Shown here: positions 5,985 to 7,291 of the stretch, one piece after another
Position numbering within the stretch: the stretch's first letter is position 1
Layout of the letters: every line of letters begins with the position of its first letter
From: Minisyncoccota bacterium
GTDB taxonomy: Bacteria; Verrucomicrobiota; Lentisphaeria; Oligosphaerales; MVZH01
Length of the DNA: 7,291 nt
Direction of reading: 5' to 3'
NCBI GenBank assembly: GCA_021734725.1
Contig: JAIPIM010000206.1
Location: 1 to 7,291, forward strand
Position numbers and translations under genes: made by a program
Notes under the pieces: model-generated
What the model was told of the DNA's origin: nothing
Seen by the model: the letters and a program-made list of their open reading frames with translations, nothing else
The model's database searches: none

Positions 5985-6923
5985 TTAGAATGTCATACCC
6001 AGGTCGACAGTGACGCGTTCGTCCATCAGACCGCGGTCGTGAGTCGAGACGGGCACTTCATAGGCAACGCCCAAGTTAATCGTATCGGTGATCTGATAGC
6101 GTGCGCCAAGCGCAACGGATACAAAATCGGGGTGTTTTTCGCTGTCGGAAGCCCCCATATTAATCAAGTCACCGCCCTCGAATTCGGCGATGTTCAAGGT
6201 TTCTTTCCCCAAGTCATTGAGGTCGCTCTCCCCACGCCCTGCCTCCAGTACGCGGAACCAGTTTAGTTCCACGTGGCAGGTCATTTTTTCCGTTACCCTG
6301 TATGCAGTCGCCAGGCTGGCATACCCCATGGTGCTCAATTCACTGCTGTCGAAGGGGATCGTAGCGCCCACAACGCCGTTGACCGCGTAGCAGGGAGCCA
6401 GGTGTGTCAGCAACAACGCGGGACTGGCGCTGCCGCGTCCGTTACCCTGGAAAACTTCGGTGTCGCCCACCGGGAACTCGACGGTGCCGCGGAGGGCGGC
6501 CGTGACCAGATCATTCTGGAAGAACGACCACTTCAGACCGCCGGCCAAATTAACCATTCCTTCATTACTGTCAAAAACAAGGCCATTCTCAGGGTTGAAA
6601 TCGATCCATCCACTCTTGTCCGCCACGAAAGACAATCCCTCACATATCGGGATTTCGGCCTGAATGGCAACCGCCCACAGGTCACCGTCCAGAGCCAAGT
6701 TACCAACCGTTGTATCTAAGTGACTTGGAAGAGTGTGATATACGTAAATGAAATTTACTTCCCGTTTCTGGAAAGCAACATCCGTATACACGGGGTTGGA
6801 GATTGGCTTTGCCCACAGACCGGCGGGATACGCCGTCTCTTCCTGGGCGCGTACCGTCCCCATTACTCCCACCATACCAATCACGGCCATAGTCGCCGCC
6901 ATCTTAATTACGTGTCGCATCAT
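5985..6923 (-). CDS. Exported, probable outer-membrane beta-barrel protein of unknown function
   Basis: I do not recognise a named family for this 312-residue protein. A Sec signal peptide is clear: charged MMRHVIK, hydrophobic core AATMAVIGMVGVMGTV, and a probable cut after residue 26 (VRA-QE). The mature part is made of alternating-pattern strands separated by acidic turns (for example LWAVAIQAEIPI, MVNLAGGLKWSFF, LVTAALRGTVEFPVG, INLGVAYEVPVS). It ends RVTVDLGMTF, with the C-terminal phenylalanine typical of BAM-inserted barrels. The opening GLWAKPISNPVYTDV and a YVYH..PSHLDT motif recall DUF3187-like porin-type proteins, but that is from memory and unverified. AAGGA lies 8 nt before the first ATG of an ATGATG pair, supporting that start. 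The gene stands alone between an upstream non-coding region and its own terminator, so context gives little about substrate; a porin or channel role is the simplest inference. Confidence 0.85.
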   Translation of the reverse strand: MMRHVIKMAATMAVIGMVGVMGTVRAQEETAYPAGLWAKPISNPVYTDVAFQKREVNFIYVYHTLPSHLDTTVGNLALDGDLWAVAIQAEIPICEGLSFVADKSGWIDFNPENGLVFDSNEGMVNLAGGLKWSFFQNDLVTAALRGTVEFPVGDTEVFQGNGRGSASPALLLTHLAPCYAVNGVVGATIPFDSSELSTMGYASLATAYRVTEKMTCHVELNWFRVLEAGRGESDLNDLGKETLNIAEFEGGDLINMGASDSEKHPDFVSVALGARYQITDTINLGVAYEVPVSTHDRGLMDERVTVDLGMTF

Positions 6924-7021
6924 CGTTGTTGTCCTTCCCGTCTTTGTTGTGTCTTTTCCGTTTTGGGCGCAATGGCCGCATTCAGCGCGGTCGCTCGCGA
7001 AAATCCCGAAGCAAAGCCTGT

Positions 7022-7049
7022 ACTATAAGCATTCACACGGCAACCACAA
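7022..7049 (-). promoter_or_regulatory. Possible promoter for the barrel-protein gene
   Basis: TATAGT (7027-7022) is a good -10 candidate, with TTGTGG (7049-7044) 16 nt upstream as a moderate -35. Transcription would begin near 7015, giving a leader of about 90 nt. Weak evidence; other AT-rich hexamers lie nearby. Confidence 0.35.
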
Positions 7050-7099
7050 ACACAACGCTAACAATAGTCTAAAATACGGTCCTTCCCAAATGTCGGTAA

Positions 7100-7112
7100 A
7101 ACATTGAATGTT
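7100..7112. promoter_or_regulatory. Perfect 13-bp palindrome, possible regulator site
   Basis: AACATT-G-AATGTT has perfect 6-bp arms around a central G. The 9-mer AAAACATTG that contains its left arm (7098-7106) recurs at 7124-7132, 26 bp away on the same face order. The site lies about 50 bp upstream of the candidate -35 of the barrel gene, so activator or repressor binding is conceivable but unproven. Confidence 0.3.
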
Positions 7113-7170
7113 ATCGCGGCAGGAAAACATTGCCTGACGGGGTCCCTGGTTCTAGCCCGCTTATTTCGTG

Positions 7171-7200
7171 AACCGCGAATGGACGCGAATATACGCTAAT
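7171..7200. repeat. Tandem imperfect 10-nt repeat (three units)
   Basis: Three consecutive 10-nt units read aaCCGCGAAT, ggACGCGAAT and atACGCTAAT, each ending in CGC(G/T)AAT. From memory, short-period motifs of this type (alternating with CACGAAT forms next to GAACC) turn up repeatedly between genes in environmental Gram-negative genomes. Here GTGAACC immediately precedes the array. It is probably one copy of a dispersed intergenic repeat. Confidence 0.6.
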
Positions 7201-7291
7201 CATTGTCGGTTTTCACTTCTCTCGGTTCAAAAACGGTGATTTTTTGGTTGATATCAGTCGTTTTGGACACACTCCCCCAACCCCCGTTGTT

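Larger units (their letters stand above)
6924..7291. other. Non-coding stretch upstream of the barrel-protein gene
   Basis: This 368-base stretch holds no convincing gene. Going leftward on the minus strand it contains a short open edge segment (7291-7201), the 10-nt-period repeat, the AACATT-G-AATGTT palindrome, a possible promoter and the leader of the barrel gene. All frames near the right edge are interrupted within about 30 codons. Two G-runs of five (7274-7288, G on the minus strand) are too few for a quadruplex on their own. Confidence 0.6.

Noticed and set aside
7274..7288. GGGGG-TT-GGGGG on the minus strand as a G-quadruplex
   Set aside because: Only two G-runs lie within reach; a stable intramolecular quadruplex needs four.
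7196..7291. Open frame entering from the right edge on the minus strand and ending in TAG at 7198-7196 (31 codons)
   Set aside because: Too short to distinguish from chance; another frame is open almost as far, and the translation has no recognisable features.

Overview
The window reads as Gram-negative chromosomal DNA with moderate GC. All five recognisable genes run on the minus strand. An outer-membrane TonB receptor, a lipobox-bearing binding protein and an orphan beta-barrel protein all imply an outer membrane. A GH29 fucosidase beside a vitamin-uptake locus, and a 10-nt-period intergenic repeat near the right edge, would suit an environmental or gut glycan-degrading lineage such as Verrucomicrobiota/Kiritimatiellota or another PVC relative. 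That placement is a guess; nothing here fixes the phylum.

Read in the direction of transcription (right to left): 7291-6924 is non-coding, with a 10-nt-period repeat, a palindrome and a possible promoter. 6923-5985 encodes an exported, probably outer-membrane beta-barrel protein of unknown function and ends in a clear intrinsic terminator (5891-5929). 5870-5886 is an operator-like palindrome ahead of a GH29 alpha-L-fucosidase (5813-4737). Six bases past the fucosidase stop lies a candidate promoter (4731-4701), then a cobalamin riboswitch (about 4690-4545) and an intrinsic terminator (4471-4432) that forms its expression platform.

The riboswitch controls a four-gene cobalamin import operon: a BtuB-like TonB receptor (4371-2362), a BtuF-like lipoprotein (2351-1458), a BtuD/FecE-type ATPase (1451-660) and a BtuC/FecCD-type permease (663 to the left edge, incomplete). 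Gaps are 10 nt and 6 nt, followed by a 4-nt ATGA overlap, so the genes are almost certainly co-transcribed. Together they would carry a corrinoid across the outer membrane (receptor plus TonB), through the periplasm (binding protein) and across the inner membrane (permease plus ATPase). Bound cobalamin would favour the terminator and shut the operon down.

No new multi-gene system is evident. The points most worth a second look are the riboswitch expression platform (two competing antiterminator options and a hairpin touching the receptor's ribosome binding site), the unassigned barrel protein, the compact fucosidase without a signal peptide, and the intergenic palindromes and repeat.
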